DNA of 32,650 nt from an uncultured Pseudomonadota bacterium (GTDB lineage Bacteria > Myxococcota_A > Polyangia > HGW-17). Of this stretch, positions 14,880 to 23,904 are shown one piece after another; position 1 is the stretch's first letter, and each line of letters starts with the position of its first letter. The position numbers and the translations under genes were made by a program. The notes under the pieces were generated by a model. That model saw nothing but the letters and a program-made list of their open reading frames with translations. It ran no database searches and was not told where the DNA came from. Location of the stretch: NCBI GenBank assembly GCA_938004375.1, contig CALKWH010000456.1, forward strand, positions 1 to 32,650, in the 5' to 3' direction.

Positions 14880-17576
14880 TTACGGGTTGGCGGGCGCGGG
14901 GGTTGGCGCGGGGGCGGGCGCCGGAGCCGGAGCCGGGGCGGGCGCCGGGGTCATCGGGGTCGGCACGGGGCCGATGACGCGGGGGGCCGCCGGCGGCACG
15001 AGGCCGGGGGCGGGCACCGGAGGCGCGAGGGGACCGCCGGGACCGCCCGGGAGGTTCAGTTTCTGGATCTGGACCGGCGGGGCCGCACCGCCGTCGCCAT
15101 CAGGCGGAGCGAGCCAGATGGCCTTGGGCTCGGCGGTCTTCATGAGCTCCTCGTAGACCTTGTCGGGGGTGATCGCCGGGTTCGCCTTCATCATCGCGGC
15201 GGCGTTGGCCAGGGCCTCGTCGATGGCGCGGCGGAAGATGGGCAGGCCGCGGCCCAGCATGAACTTGCCGTTGACGAAGACGGCCGGGGTGCCCTGCACG
15301 CCGACGTTGCGGGCCAGGACCTGGGTCTGCTCCACGAACGCCTTGTGGATCTCCTTGTCGAGGGCCTCCTTGAACTTGGGCATGTTCACGCCCTGCTCCT
15401 GGGCCCAGGTCTCGAGGTTGGCCCGGGTGAGGGCCTTCTGGTTCGCGAAGCACTTCTTGAGGAAATTGTAGAAGGCGACCGGCCCCTTCTGCTCGAAGAC
15501 CTCCTGGGCGGCCTGGTGGGCGGCCGGGGCGGCCTTGTGGAAGGGCAGCGGGTAGTGGAGCAGGACGAACTTCACGCCGGTCTTGTAGCCGCCGAAGTGA
15601 TCGGCGGCGGGCTGCTGGCCTTCGGGGACCGGGGTGCCGTTCATCAGTTCTTCGAGCGTGGGCAGGAGCTTCTCGCACCACGGGCACTCGATGTCGATGC
15701 CCATGGCGACGACCACCTGGGCCTTCGGGTCGCCGAAGAACGGGAGCTTGTTGAACACGGCGGCGCCGCCCTCGGGGAACACGCGGTAGATCTTGGTGTG
15801 ATCGAGGCGCGGGCGCTGGGCACGGCGGTTGGGCTTCGTGTCGTCGCCGCCGATCCATTTGGCGGCGGGCTCGGCCGTGGACATCAGGAAAGTGTAATAG
15901 TTCTCGGCCGTGGTCTTGCCCTCGGAGATGGCCTGGTTGGCCTTGGCGAGCTCGCGGTCGATGATGGGCTTGAACTGGGCCAGGGGACGGGCGCCGGACA
16001 GGAAGTACCCGTTCACGAAGAAGGCCGGCGTGCCGCGCGCGCCGAAGCGCATGGCCAGACCCTGGTGCCGGGAGATGACCGCGTCATGGGTCTTGTTCTC
16101 GACGGCGGCCTTGTACTTCGCCAGGTCGATGCCGGCCTCCTGCAGCCATTTCTCCAGGTTCTCCGGGTTGATCTCGGCCTGGTTGGCGAACAACTTCTTG
16201 TGGAACGTCCAGAACGCCTCCAGGCCCTTCTGCGCCTGCACCTCGAGGGCGGCGGTGGCCGCGGCGTGGGCGTGGGGATGACGGCGGATGGGGTTGTGCA
16301 TGAAGACGAACTTCACGCCCTGCGGATAGGCGGCCAGGATCTCGTCCACGATCCCGTCGGCGTTCTTGCAGTGCGGACACTGGTACTCGCTGAACTCCAC
16401 GATGGTGACGAGGGCCTTGGGATCGCCCTTCCAGGCGTCGGTGGGCAGGGTCTCGATGCGGAAGACCGCGTTCGGATCGACCTCGCGACGCGCGGCGGCC
16501 TGGGGCGCCTTGTCGGCGGCGGCGGGCTTGGCGGGACCGCCGGTCAGCTGGTCCAGGGTGGCGACGCCCGTGGCCGTGAGCTTTTGCCAGGCCTGGCCCC
16601 GCGGGATGTTCTGCTTCTTGACCGTCTCGAGCTCCTCGGCGACTAGGGATTTGAGCACGCTGTAGTTCTGCTCCATGTCCCGCGTCATGTTGAAGCGCCG
16701 GCCGTTGATGAGGATGGTGGGGGTGCCGCGCACGCCCAGGCTCTTGCCCAGGGACACGTGGCGGGCCACGGCGGCCTCGTGGGTCTTCTGATCGAGGGCG
16801 TTCTTGAAGCGCGCCACGTCGAGCCCGGCCTGGGCCGCCCATTTTTCCAGGGCCTCGCGGTTGACCCCGCGCTGGTTGGCGAAGATGATGTCGTGGAGCT
16901 GCTTGAACTTGCCCTGGGCGTGGGCCTCCATGCCGGCCTGGGCGGCCAGCTCGGCCTCTTTATGGAGCTGGGGCAGCGGGAAGTTCACCATGACGAAGCG
17001 CGCGTCGTTGGGGTAATCCTTGAGCACCCGCTCGATGACCTTGCCGGCCTTCTCGCACCAGGGGCACTGGAAGTCGTCGAACACCACGATGGTGACCGGG
17101 GCGTCGGCAGCGCCATAGCCCGGGGCGTCGGCGGGGAGCTCCATCTTGAGGCGCGCTTCGGAGGCCTGGGGCGCCCGGGCACCCTGGGCCGCGCCGGGAC
17201 GCTGGGCGCCCTTGTCACCGGCCTTGCCGCCGAGCTTGAGGAAGAACCCGCCCAAAACAAGGCCGACACCAAAGAAAATAATCATCAGCAACACCGCGGA
17301 GGAGAGCGGGATCACGCTGCCGCCCTCTTCCATGGCGGGCCGCTCCACGGCGTAGGACTTTGCGGCCGGACGGGACTCGTCCTTCTTCTTGGGCTCGTCC
17401 TTCTTCGGCTCGTCCTTCTTCGGCTCGTCCTTGGCGGCGGGCTCGTCCTTGGCGGCGGGCTCGTCCTTCTTCATGGCTTCGCGGCGCGCGGCGCGCGCGT
17501 TCCGGGCGCTGCCCTGCCCCTCGGTGCCGGAACCGCCTTCATCCTTCTTGACGTCATCTTCGCGTTCGTCGGTCAT
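14880..17576 (-). CDS. Membrane-anchored protein with three DsbA-like thioredoxin domains
   Basis: This encodes 898 aa. A charged cytoplasmic tail (1-85, DEPAAK and DEPKK repeats) leads to one transmembrane helix (about 88-110) and three tandem DsbA/DsbG-type domains outside the membrane. Their active sites are CPWC at 171-174, CPHC at 400-403 and CPWC at 631-634. Each is followed by a cis-Pro: GTP at 284-286, 515-517 and 762-764. The C-terminus is an Ala-Pro-rich tail that could span or bind the wall. All three domains keep both cysteines. The ATG at 17576 has AAGGAG eight bases upstream; a GTG at 17585 is too close to it. Oxidase versus isomerase activity cannot be decided from sequence alone. 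Confidence 0.92.
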   Translation of the reverse strand: MTDEREDDVKKDEGGSGTEGQGSARNARAARREAMKKDEPAAKDEPAAKDEPKKDEPKKDEPKKKDESRPAAKSYAVERPAMEEGGSVIPLSSAVLLMIIFFGVGLVLGGFFLKLGGKAGDKGAQRPGAAQGARAPQASEARLKMELPADAPGYGAADAPVTIVVFDDFQCPWCEKAGKVIERVLKDYPNDARFVMVNFPLPQLHKEAELAAQAGMEAHAQGKFKQLHDIIFANQRGVNREALEKWAAQAGLDVARFKNALDQKTHEAAVARHVSLGKSLGVRGTPTILINGRRFNMTRDMEQNYSVLKSLVAEELETVKKQNIPRGQAWQKLTATGVATLDQLTGGPAKPAAADKAPQAAARREVDPNAVFRIETLPTDAWKGDPKALVTIVEFSEYQCPHCKNADGIVDEILAAYPQGVKFVFMHNPIRRHPHAHAAATAALEVQAQKGLEAFWTFHKKLFANQAEINPENLEKWLQEAGIDLAKYKAAVENKTHDAVISRHQGLAMRFGARGTPAFFVNGYFLSGARPLAQFKPIIDRELAKANQAISEGKTTAENYYTFLMSTAEPAAKWIGGDDTKPNRRAQRPRLDHTKIYRVFPEGGAAVFNKLPFFGDPKAQVVVAMGIDIECPWCEKLLPTLEELMNGTPVPEGQQPAADHFGGYKTGVKFVLLHYPLPFHKAAPAAHQAAQEVFEQKGPVAFYNFLKKCFANQKALTRANLETWAQEQGVNMPKFKEALDKEIHKAFVEQTQVLARNVGVQGTPAVFVNGKFMLGRGLPIFRRAIDEALANAAAMMKANPAITPDKVYEELMKTAEPKAIWLAPPDGDGGAAPPVQIQKLNLPGGPGGPLAPPVPAPGLVPPAAPRVIGPVPTPMTPAPAPAPAPAPAPAPTPAPANP
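17401..17466 (-). repeat. In-frame tandem repeats in the DsbA-like N-terminal tail
   Basis: Two perfect 15-bp copies (17401-17430, Asp-Glu-Pro-Lys-Lys) adjoin two perfect 18-bp copies (17431-17466, Asp-Glu-Pro-Ala-Ala-Lys). They expand the charged cytoplasmic tail without shifting the frame. Confidence 0.85.
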
Positions 17577-17649
17577 CTCACACACTCCTTAGTCCTGTAG
17601 GAAAAACTACGTCGCCCGCTTCGGGGGGACGGCTGAAAACAGGGCCTGT

Positions 17650-17678
17650 ATACTATGCATGGGCGGCACCGATGGCAA
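17650..17678 (-). promoter_or_regulatory. Probable promoter of the triple DsbA-like gene
   Basis: On the minus strand TTGCCA (17678-17673, five of six), a 17-bp spacer and TAGTAT (17655-17650, four of six) would start transcription near 17643. This leaves a leader of about 67 bases to the ATG at 17576. Confidence 0.5.
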
Positions 17679-17772
17679 GGAAGAAATCGGCGGTCCTTCC
17701 AGCGCCGCGAGCCTGGAAAACCGGCGAAGGTTTTTTGTTATTCCGTTGAGACTTCTGTGGCATATTGACCCC

Positions 17773-20508
17773 ATGCGCCGGATATTAATGCACACCGCCT
17801 TTCTCTTCGCCGGTCTCGCGCTGGGCGCCTGGCTGATCCTGGGTCCCTTCCCGGCGCAGTGGCTGGCCCTGGTGGTCTGGGCCGCCACCCTCGCGGTCCC
17901 GGGCGCCGTCCTCTGGTCCGCCCTTGGTCCCACCGCCCGGCGCCGGACCGTCGAGGTCGCGTGCCCCACGCTGCTGGGCGGCGTAACCGCGGCGGTCTAT
18001 CACCCGTTCGCGCTGGGCCACATGCCCTGGATGGCCGATCACCTGGTGCACCAGGCCCGCGCCTTTCTCTTCCACGAGCACTTCCTGCTGCAGGGGCGGC
18101 TCTCGGGCTGGACCCACATGATCGAGGGCGGGATCCCCGCCGAGACGCTCTACCCGCCGGGCGCCGACCTCACCCTGTCGGGGATCCACCTGCTGGGCCT
18201 GGGCCAACTGTCCTGGGAGACCACCTACGCCGTGGGCTTCTTCCTGTTCCTGCTGTTCTACGTCGGCACCTTCTACTGGTTCGGCCGGCGCTTCGGGGGC
18301 CCCCTGGCAGGTCTCATCGCCGGCTTCTTCGCCCTCGTCGATCCAGGAGCCTTTCGCCAGGGCGGGTGGTCGTTCATGATCGAGTGGGGCGTCTGGCCGC
18401 TGTCCTTCTCCCTGGCGCTGGCGCTGTGGGCGCTTCTGGCCTTCGACCGCCTGCTCATCACCGGCCGGGGCCTGTTCCGCACCGCCGGAGTGGGTGCCTT
18501 CGCCCTGTTGACACACCCTTTCGCCTTCTTCGTCGTCTTCCCGCTCTTCGCCCTGGACGCCTTCTGCCGGTGGCAGACCGACCAGGAATGGCGCCCCCTG
18601 GTCCGCCGAGCCCTCTCGGCCACGGCGCTGACCTTCATGGCCGCCGCGTGGTGGCTGGTGCCATTCATGGCATATGGCCCCGACTACAGCGCCCCGGTGG
18701 CCGCGCTCTCGGGCGGGCTGCACCAGGTGGCCGCCGGTCTCGTCGACGGGAACCCCTGGGCCGCCGCCTGGAGCTGGGCCGCCGTGCCCGGCATCCTCGG
18801 CATGATCTGGCTCGTCCGCACCCGCGCCCACCCGCCGCTCTTGGCCCTGACGTACTTCTCGCTGGCTGCCATGGTGCTGGGCTCCACCTCGGTGCTCGCG
18901 GGCCTGGACGCATTCTCCTGGCTGTCCCCGCTGCGCCACCTGCAGTTCCCCCGCTTCCTGATTGTTGTGAAGGCCGCCGCCTTCCTCGCCGGCGCGGTGT
19001 TCCTGGTCCGGCTCCGGTGGCCCGCACCCGACGAGGGCGCCGCCGCGCGCCCCGCCCGTTGGCACCGCCTGCTGTGGGCCCCGCTCGCGCTGCTGCTAGT
19101 GGTCCCGCTGGGGCAAAAGCTCGTCGAGGAGCAGGTCCTGCCCCTGACCGCGTACCGCACCGAGCCCCCCCTGAAGCGGGACCTGCGGGTCGTCGCCCGG
19201 CACCTCGCGTCCGTCACCCGCGGGCGGCGGGACTTCTTCCGGGTGGCCATCGACGGCCACTTCCACGAGCACCGCACCGCCGCGCTGGTGGCCATGACCG
19301 GGCGCCCGTTCGTCAAACTCTCGTACATGCCCGCCGAGACCTACCTCCACGCCACCCACGAGGACCCCGGCGACGTGCCCCGGGACCGCGACGAGCTCGC
19401 GCGCCTGAACGTCGCCTACGTCGTCTCCCTGGGGCCCTCGCGGCTGCCGGAGCTGCGACTCCTCACGCGCTCGGGGGACGTGCATCTCTACGAGTTCACC
19501 GCGTATTCCCCCGCCCGCGTCGAGCTGGTGGACACCTCCGGGCGGCCCGCCGGCGAGGCCTTCGTCCGGCGCTTCGCGGACGAGCGCGTCGAGCTCGAGG
19601 TGGCCGGCCTCCCTCCCGAGGGCGGCTTTTTACGGCTCCTGGTCTCGGAGTTCCCGCGCTGGACGGCCACGAACGCCGGCCGCCGGGTGGACATCACCCC
19701 CTACCGCCCCAGCCCCCGTCAGACCTTCATGCAGATCCCGGTGCGTAACGGCGCCGTCGTGTTCACCTATGAGAAGCGCGCGCCGGACCGCCTCGGCTGG
19801 GTCCTCACCGGGCTCGCCCTGGCGCTTCTCCTGTGGCTGCGCGTCGCCCCGCGCGCCTGGCGCCCGGCCTTCTCCTGCCCCCTGCGCCGCCTTTCCTGCC
19901 CCGCCCGGTTCGTCGCCTGGCGCGCCCGGATGCGCGACACCGCCGCCCGCCTCGCCGTCGACCGGCGCGTCCGGGTCGCCGCCGCCGTCGTCGCCGCGCT
20001 CGCGCTGCTGGCGCTCTCGTGGACGCTGCGCACCCGCGAGGAGCCCACCGGGTTCACCCTCTCCCGGGCCCGCGTCTGGGTGCACCCGCGCACGGGTCCC
20101 CAACGCTGCTGGTACGCCTTCCCCGAGCGCTTCGTGTGCGGGCGGGGCCACCGCTACGTGGGCCTCGAGCTGCGCGAGGTCGGCAAGAAGGTCCACCGGG
20201 TGTTCTGGGCCCATCCCCAGGCCGACGCCCGCCTGAACGTGGAGTTCCCGCGGGTCTTCATCGGCGGCCCCCTGCGGGTGAAGGCCGGCCTCGCGGACTC
20301 CGCCTCGGCGGCCCAGGTCCCCGTGCGCCTCACGGTCTACTACGACGGCCGCAAGGTCGCCACGACCACGCGCGAGCGCGCCGGCCGGCTCGAAACCCTC
20401 GAGGTCCCGGCGGGCCCCTATCTCATGCGCTCGGTGGACGTGCGCTTCGAACTCGAGACCACCCAGGCGGCGGGCCGCCACTTCGTGTTCTGGCCCGAAC
20501 TGCGGTGA
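17773..20508 (+). CDS. Large polytopic membrane protein, possibly GT-C/YfhO-like
   Basis: This encodes about 911 aa. The first 500 residues form roughly ten hydrophobic helices with short loops. A periplasmic domain with LARLNVAYVVSLGPSRLPELRLL and an LYEF strand follows. Two more helices (LGWVLTGLALALLLWL and VRVAAAVVAALALLALSW) precede a C-terminal beta-rich domain. The helix-domain layout and the NVAYVV strand recall YfhO/GT-C membrane glycosyltransferase relatives. I see no diagnostic DxD in the first loop, so the substrate is unknown. The start is uncertain: ATG 17773 suits the topology (MRR before the first helix) but has no clear ribosome-binding site; ATG 17659 and 17788 are alternatives. 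Its end is 12 bp from the convergent small lipoprotein. Confidence 0.75.
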   Translation: MRRILMHTAFLFAGLALGAWLILGPFPAQWLALVVWAATLAVPGAVLWSALGPTARRRTVEVACPTLLGGVTAAVYHPFALGHMPWMADHLVHQARAFLFHEHFLLQGRLSGWTHMIEGGIPAETLYPPGADLTLSGIHLLGLGQLSWETTYAVGFFLFLLFYVGTFYWFGRRFGGPLAGLIAGFFALVDPGAFRQGGWSFMIEWGVWPLSFSLALALWALLAFDRLLITGRGLFRTAGVGAFALLTHPFAFFVVFPLFALDAFCRWQTDQEWRPLVRRALSATALTFMAAAWWLVPFMAYGPDYSAPVAALSGGLHQVAAGLVDGNPWAAAWSWAAVPGILGMIWLVRTRAHPPLLALTYFSLAAMVLGSTSVLAGLDAFSWLSPLRHLQFPRFLIVVKAAAFLAGAVFLVRLRWPAPDEGAAARPARWHRLLWAPLALLLVVPLGQKLVEEQVLPLTAYRTEPPLKRDLRVVARHLASVTRGRRDFFRVAIDGHFHEHRTAALVAMTGRPFVKLSYMPAETYLHATHEDPGDVPRDRDELARLNVAYVVSLGPSRLPELRLLTRSGDVHLYEFTAYSPARVELVDTSGRPAGEAFVRRFADERVELEVAGLPPEGGFLRLLVSEFPRWTATNAGRRVDITPYRPSPRQTFMQIPVRNGAVVFTYEKRAPDRLGWVLTGLALALLLWLRVAPRAWRPAFSCPLRRLSCPARFVAWRARMRDTAARLAVDRRVRVAAAVVAALALLALSWTLRTREEPTGFTLSRARVWVHPRTGPQRCWYAFPERFVCGRGHRYVGLELREVGKKVHRVFWAHPQADARLNVEFPRVFIGGPLRVKAGLADSASAAQVPVRLTVYYDGRKVATTTRERAGRLETLEVPAGPYLMRSVDVRFELETTQAAGRHFVFWPELR

Positions 20509-20520
20509 ATTGAAAGGGGC

Positions 20521-20682
20521 TCAGCCGGCGGGGGTAGCGTCGGAGGTGGCGTCGGTGTCCCCGTCGCCTTCCGCGTCGTCATCGACGTTCGCGTCGCAGC
20601 CACCGTCGACAATACAGCAGGTCGTCTTGTCGTAGCACCCCGTCAAAAGCAGGGTCAGGAACAGGAGAATCCACGTGCGCAT
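20521..20682 (-). CDS. 53-aa lipoprotein
   Basis: This short gene encodes a signal peptide with lipobox L13-T-G-C16 and a mature part of only 38 residues, Cys-rich at first (CYDKTTCCIVDGGC) and then very acidic (DDDAEGDGDTDATSD). The ATG at 20682 has GGGGGTG upstream. It lies 39 bp after the porin-like gene on the same strand, so the two are probably co-transcribed. Function is unknown; a small lipid-anchored partner of the barrel is possible. Confidence 0.65.
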   Translation of the reverse strand: MRTWILLFLTLLLTGCYDKTTCCIVDGGCDANVDDDAEGDGDTDATSDATPAG

Positions 20683-20721
20683 GCTTTCACCCCCGGCGAC
20701 GGTCACGTTAGCAGAAGCGGC

Positions 20722-22074
20722 CTAGAATTTCCACTCCGTGTGCACGAAGACGCCCTTGGCGCCCTCCATGAACAGGCCCAGCTCGAGGGGCTCGGAGTAC
20801 GTGTACGAGGAGCCCTTGAAGTTCCGGGCCTTGTGGTTGGGGTCGTCCCGGTCCCAGCTCCACAGGCTGTACGAGAAGTCCAAACTGATGGAAAAATTCC
20901 GGTTGTAGTGCCAGGCCGCTCCCGCGAGCAGGGTCTGGCCGCTGTGGGTGTAGGACTCGAGCCACTCGGTGTTGTAGACCACGGCGTCGAAGCGCAGAAA
21001 GCCGCTGAGCTCTTCGATGGGGGTGACGACCCCGTACAGCGAGATCACGTGGAACATGTGCCGGTAGGTGTCGATCCCGCCGGTCCCGTCGGGGTAGTAG
21101 TCGTTGATGATGTGGAACAGATAGTCCAGGCCGGCGCGATATTGTTTTTCCTTGACGGTCAGATTGAAACCGCCGGTGAGCGAATGAACGTACTTGGTCT
21201 CGTCGAGGATGGCCGTGCTCTTGTCCAGGCTCCAGCGCACGTACCCCGCCAGGCCGAGGTTCAGGGGATCGCTCAACTGGTAGAACGCGGCCAGATCGAC
21301 GGCCTTGGACCGGTCGGCGTCGGAGCCGGTGGCCCCCGAGCCGTTGGAGACGCCCAGGGAGATCTTCAGGTCCTCGGCGAGCTCGCCGCGCAACCAGATA
21401 CCCAGATCGCTCTCGGGGGCGAAGCCGTAGCGCGTAAGCGGGGGCAGCATGATCCAGCGCAGGCCCGAGGTGAGCTCGGCGTGGGTGTTCCACACGTTGT
21501 CCACCAGGCCGCCAAAGATCGAGAGCTTCTCGGTGAACGGCAGGAGGCGCTTCAGTTCGACCCAGGCGTGGCGGAACACGAGGTTGTTGCCGGCCTCGAG
21601 CTCGGGCAGGGTGCCCGGCGCAGAGAAGGCCACGACGTCGGTGGTGAAGCGGAAGGCGATGTCGTCGGACGGGTTGAATTTCAGGTTGAGCAGGCCGCGG
21701 GTCAGCCCGTAGGTGTTGTTCTGGTGCCGGCCGTCCTTGTCCCATGTGGCGCCGTAGAAGAGGAAGGCCTGGCCGTCGATTTCGAAGCGGCGATAATATT
21801 CCATGTGCCCGGGCGCGGCACCGGGCTCGGGCGCGGGGACCGGGGGTTCGGCCGCGGGCGGAGGCAGCTTCTCCGCGGGATCGGGCGACGGCTCGTCCGC
21901 GGGCGTGGCGTCGCCCGTCGGGGCCGCCTCGGGGGTATCGGAGGCCGGCGGCGGCGGGGTCGGCTGGGCGTTCGGCGGTGGCGCGGCCGGAGGTGGCGCG
22001 GGCAGCTGGGCGACGGCGGTGACACCCCAGGTGCACACGAGGAGGAACAGGAACGAGGAGATCGCGCTTTTCAT
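20722..22074 (-). CDS. Porin-like outer-membrane beta-barrel protein
   Basis: This encodes 450 aa. A cleavable signal peptide ends near TAVAQ, then about 100 residues of Pro/Ala-rich linker precede the barrel. The rest alternates polar and aromatic residues in many beta strands (for example AFLFYGATW, DIAFRFTTDVV, NFSISLDFSYSLW) and ends in EWKF. A terminal Phe is the usual signal for barrel insertion by BamA. It resembles general or phosphate-selective porins, but I cannot choose a substrate. The ATG at 22074 is supported by AGGAAGGAAG; a longer frame to 22236 lacks a signal peptide. The 53-aa lipoprotein gene follows. The ribosome-binding site is complementary to the candidate small RNA at 8796-8804. 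Confidence 0.82.
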   Translation of the reverse strand: MKSAISSFLFLLVCTWGVTAVAQLPAPPPAAPPPNAQPTPPPPASDTPEAAPTGDATPADEPSPDPAEKLPPPAAEPPVPAPEPGAAPGHMEYYRRFEIDGQAFLFYGATWDKDGRHQNNTYGLTRGLLNLKFNPSDDIAFRFTTDVVAFSAPGTLPELEAGNNLVFRHAWVELKRLLPFTEKLSIFGGLVDNVWNTHAELTSGLRWIMLPPLTRYGFAPESDLGIWLRGELAEDLKISLGVSNGSGATGSDADRSKAVDLAAFYQLSDPLNLGLAGYVRWSLDKSTAILDETKYVHSLTGGFNLTVKEKQYRAGLDYLFHIINDYYPDGTGGIDTYRHMFHVISLYGVVTPIEELSGFLRFDAVVYNTEWLESYTHSGQTLLAGAAWHYNRNFSISLDFSYSLWSWDRDDPNHKARNFKGSSYTYSEPLELGLFMEGAKGVFVHTEWKF

Positions 22075-22153
22075 GATGGCTTCCTTCCTGCGGGGGTTGT
22101 CCGGAAGCCCCGTCGACGGGCCGGAGGAACCCTGGGTCTCGGTTGACCGGCCT

Positions 22154-22182
22154 TGGATATGCCACTTTTTCATGATAATCAA
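22154..22182 (-). promoter_or_regulatory. Possible promoter of the porin-like gene
   Basis: On the minus strand TTGATT (22182-22177), 17 bp and TATCCA (22159-22154) would start transcription near 22147, giving a leader of about 70 bases. The whole gap 22075-22375 is about 300 bp and otherwise holds only the rpsT promoter and leader. Confidence 0.35.
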
Positions 22183-22254
22183 GGCAATTTTCACTGTCCC
22201 GGCCGCGCCCCCGGCGCCGCCCAGCCCGACACCCAAAAGGAATCAGTTCATGAC

Positions 22255-22284
22255 TTGACATCCCGCGGCCCCTCTGCTAGTTAT
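22255..22284 (+). promoter_or_regulatory. rpsT promoter
   Basis: A perfect -35 TTGACA (22255-22260) and 17 bp precede TAGTTAT (22278-22284). The same arrangement, TTGACA-N17-TAATTAT, stands before rplM at 32039-32068. The leader contains CGTCCC...GGGACG (about 22286-22313), which could form a hairpin. Confidence 0.55.
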
Positions 22285-22375
22285 ACGTCCCTGTCGCGGC
22301 CCCCGGGGGGACGTGACCGCCTTCAGGTGAGGCGCAATTCCGACCATATCGTCGAGGAGTGAACAGGTAGATATC

Positions 22376-22636
22376 ATGGCCCATCATCGTTCCGCCGAAA
22401 AACGTCACCGCCAGAGCGTGGCCCGCGCGGCCAACAACCGCTACTTCATGTCGACCCTCAAGACCTTCATGAAGAAGGCTCGCACCAGCATCGTCGCCAA
22501 GGAAGAGGGTGCCCAGGCGCTGCTCCGCCGCGCGACGTCCTTCATCCAGCACGTGGCGAACAAGGGTGTCATCCACCCGAACAAGGCCTCCCGGCTGGTC
22601 TCCCGCCTCACGAAGTTCTACAACAAGAGTCTGTAG
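22376..22636 (+). CDS. rpsT: 30S ribosomal protein S20
   Basis: S20 binds 16S rRNA early in small-subunit assembly. The 86-aa basic helical protein shows the family start MAHHRSAEKRHRQS, a central basic helix (STLKTFMKKARTSIVAKEEG) and the ending VIHPNKASRLVSRLTKFY. The ribosome-binding site is modest: AGGTAG about five bases from the ATG, with a stronger GAGGAG farther away at 22354. S20 is translationally autoregulated in some bacteria. The tRNA gene begins only seven bases after the stop codon, so both are likely on one transcript. Confidence 0.96.
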   Translation: MAHHRSAEKRHRQSVARAANNRYFMSTLKTFMKKARTSIVAKEEGAQALLRRATSFIQHVANKGVIHPNKASRLVSRLTKFYNKSL

Positions 22637-22642
22637 GACCAG

Positions 22643-22715
22643 GCCAGCGTAGCTCAGTCGGTAGAGCAGCTGATTCGTAATCAGCAGGCCATCGGTTCGA
22701 GTCCGATCGCTGGCT
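22643..22715 (+). tRNA. tRNA-Thr (anticodon CGT)
   Basis: The cloverleaf is complete. Acceptor arms GCCAGCG (22643-22649) and CGCTGGC (22708-22714) pair fully. The anticodon arm is GCTGA-TTCGTAA-TCAGC with CGT at 22676-22678, and the T arm has the TTCGAGT loop. The discriminator is T at 22715. The 3' CCA is not encoded (CCG follows), so it must be added by the nucleotidyltransferase. Confidence 0.95.
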
Positions 22716-22748
22716 CCGACCCTCCCTACAACCACGGAAAGAGATCAT

Positions 22749-23873
<1,125 letters not shown>

Positions 23874-23904
23874 GGGACCTCCCGTTCGTCCCGGCCTCCA
23901 GGGC

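Noticed and set aside
17659..17772. N-terminal extension of the polytopic membrane protein from ATG 17659
   Set aside because: The 38 extra residues are not membrane-like and no ribosome-binding site precedes this ATG. Kept only as an alternative start.
22277..22735. A minus-strand reading frame of 152 codons, beginning VGASDRTRTDGLLITNQ
   Set aside because: It is the antisense of tRNA-Thr, a well-known false protein, and it runs through rpsT and its leader.
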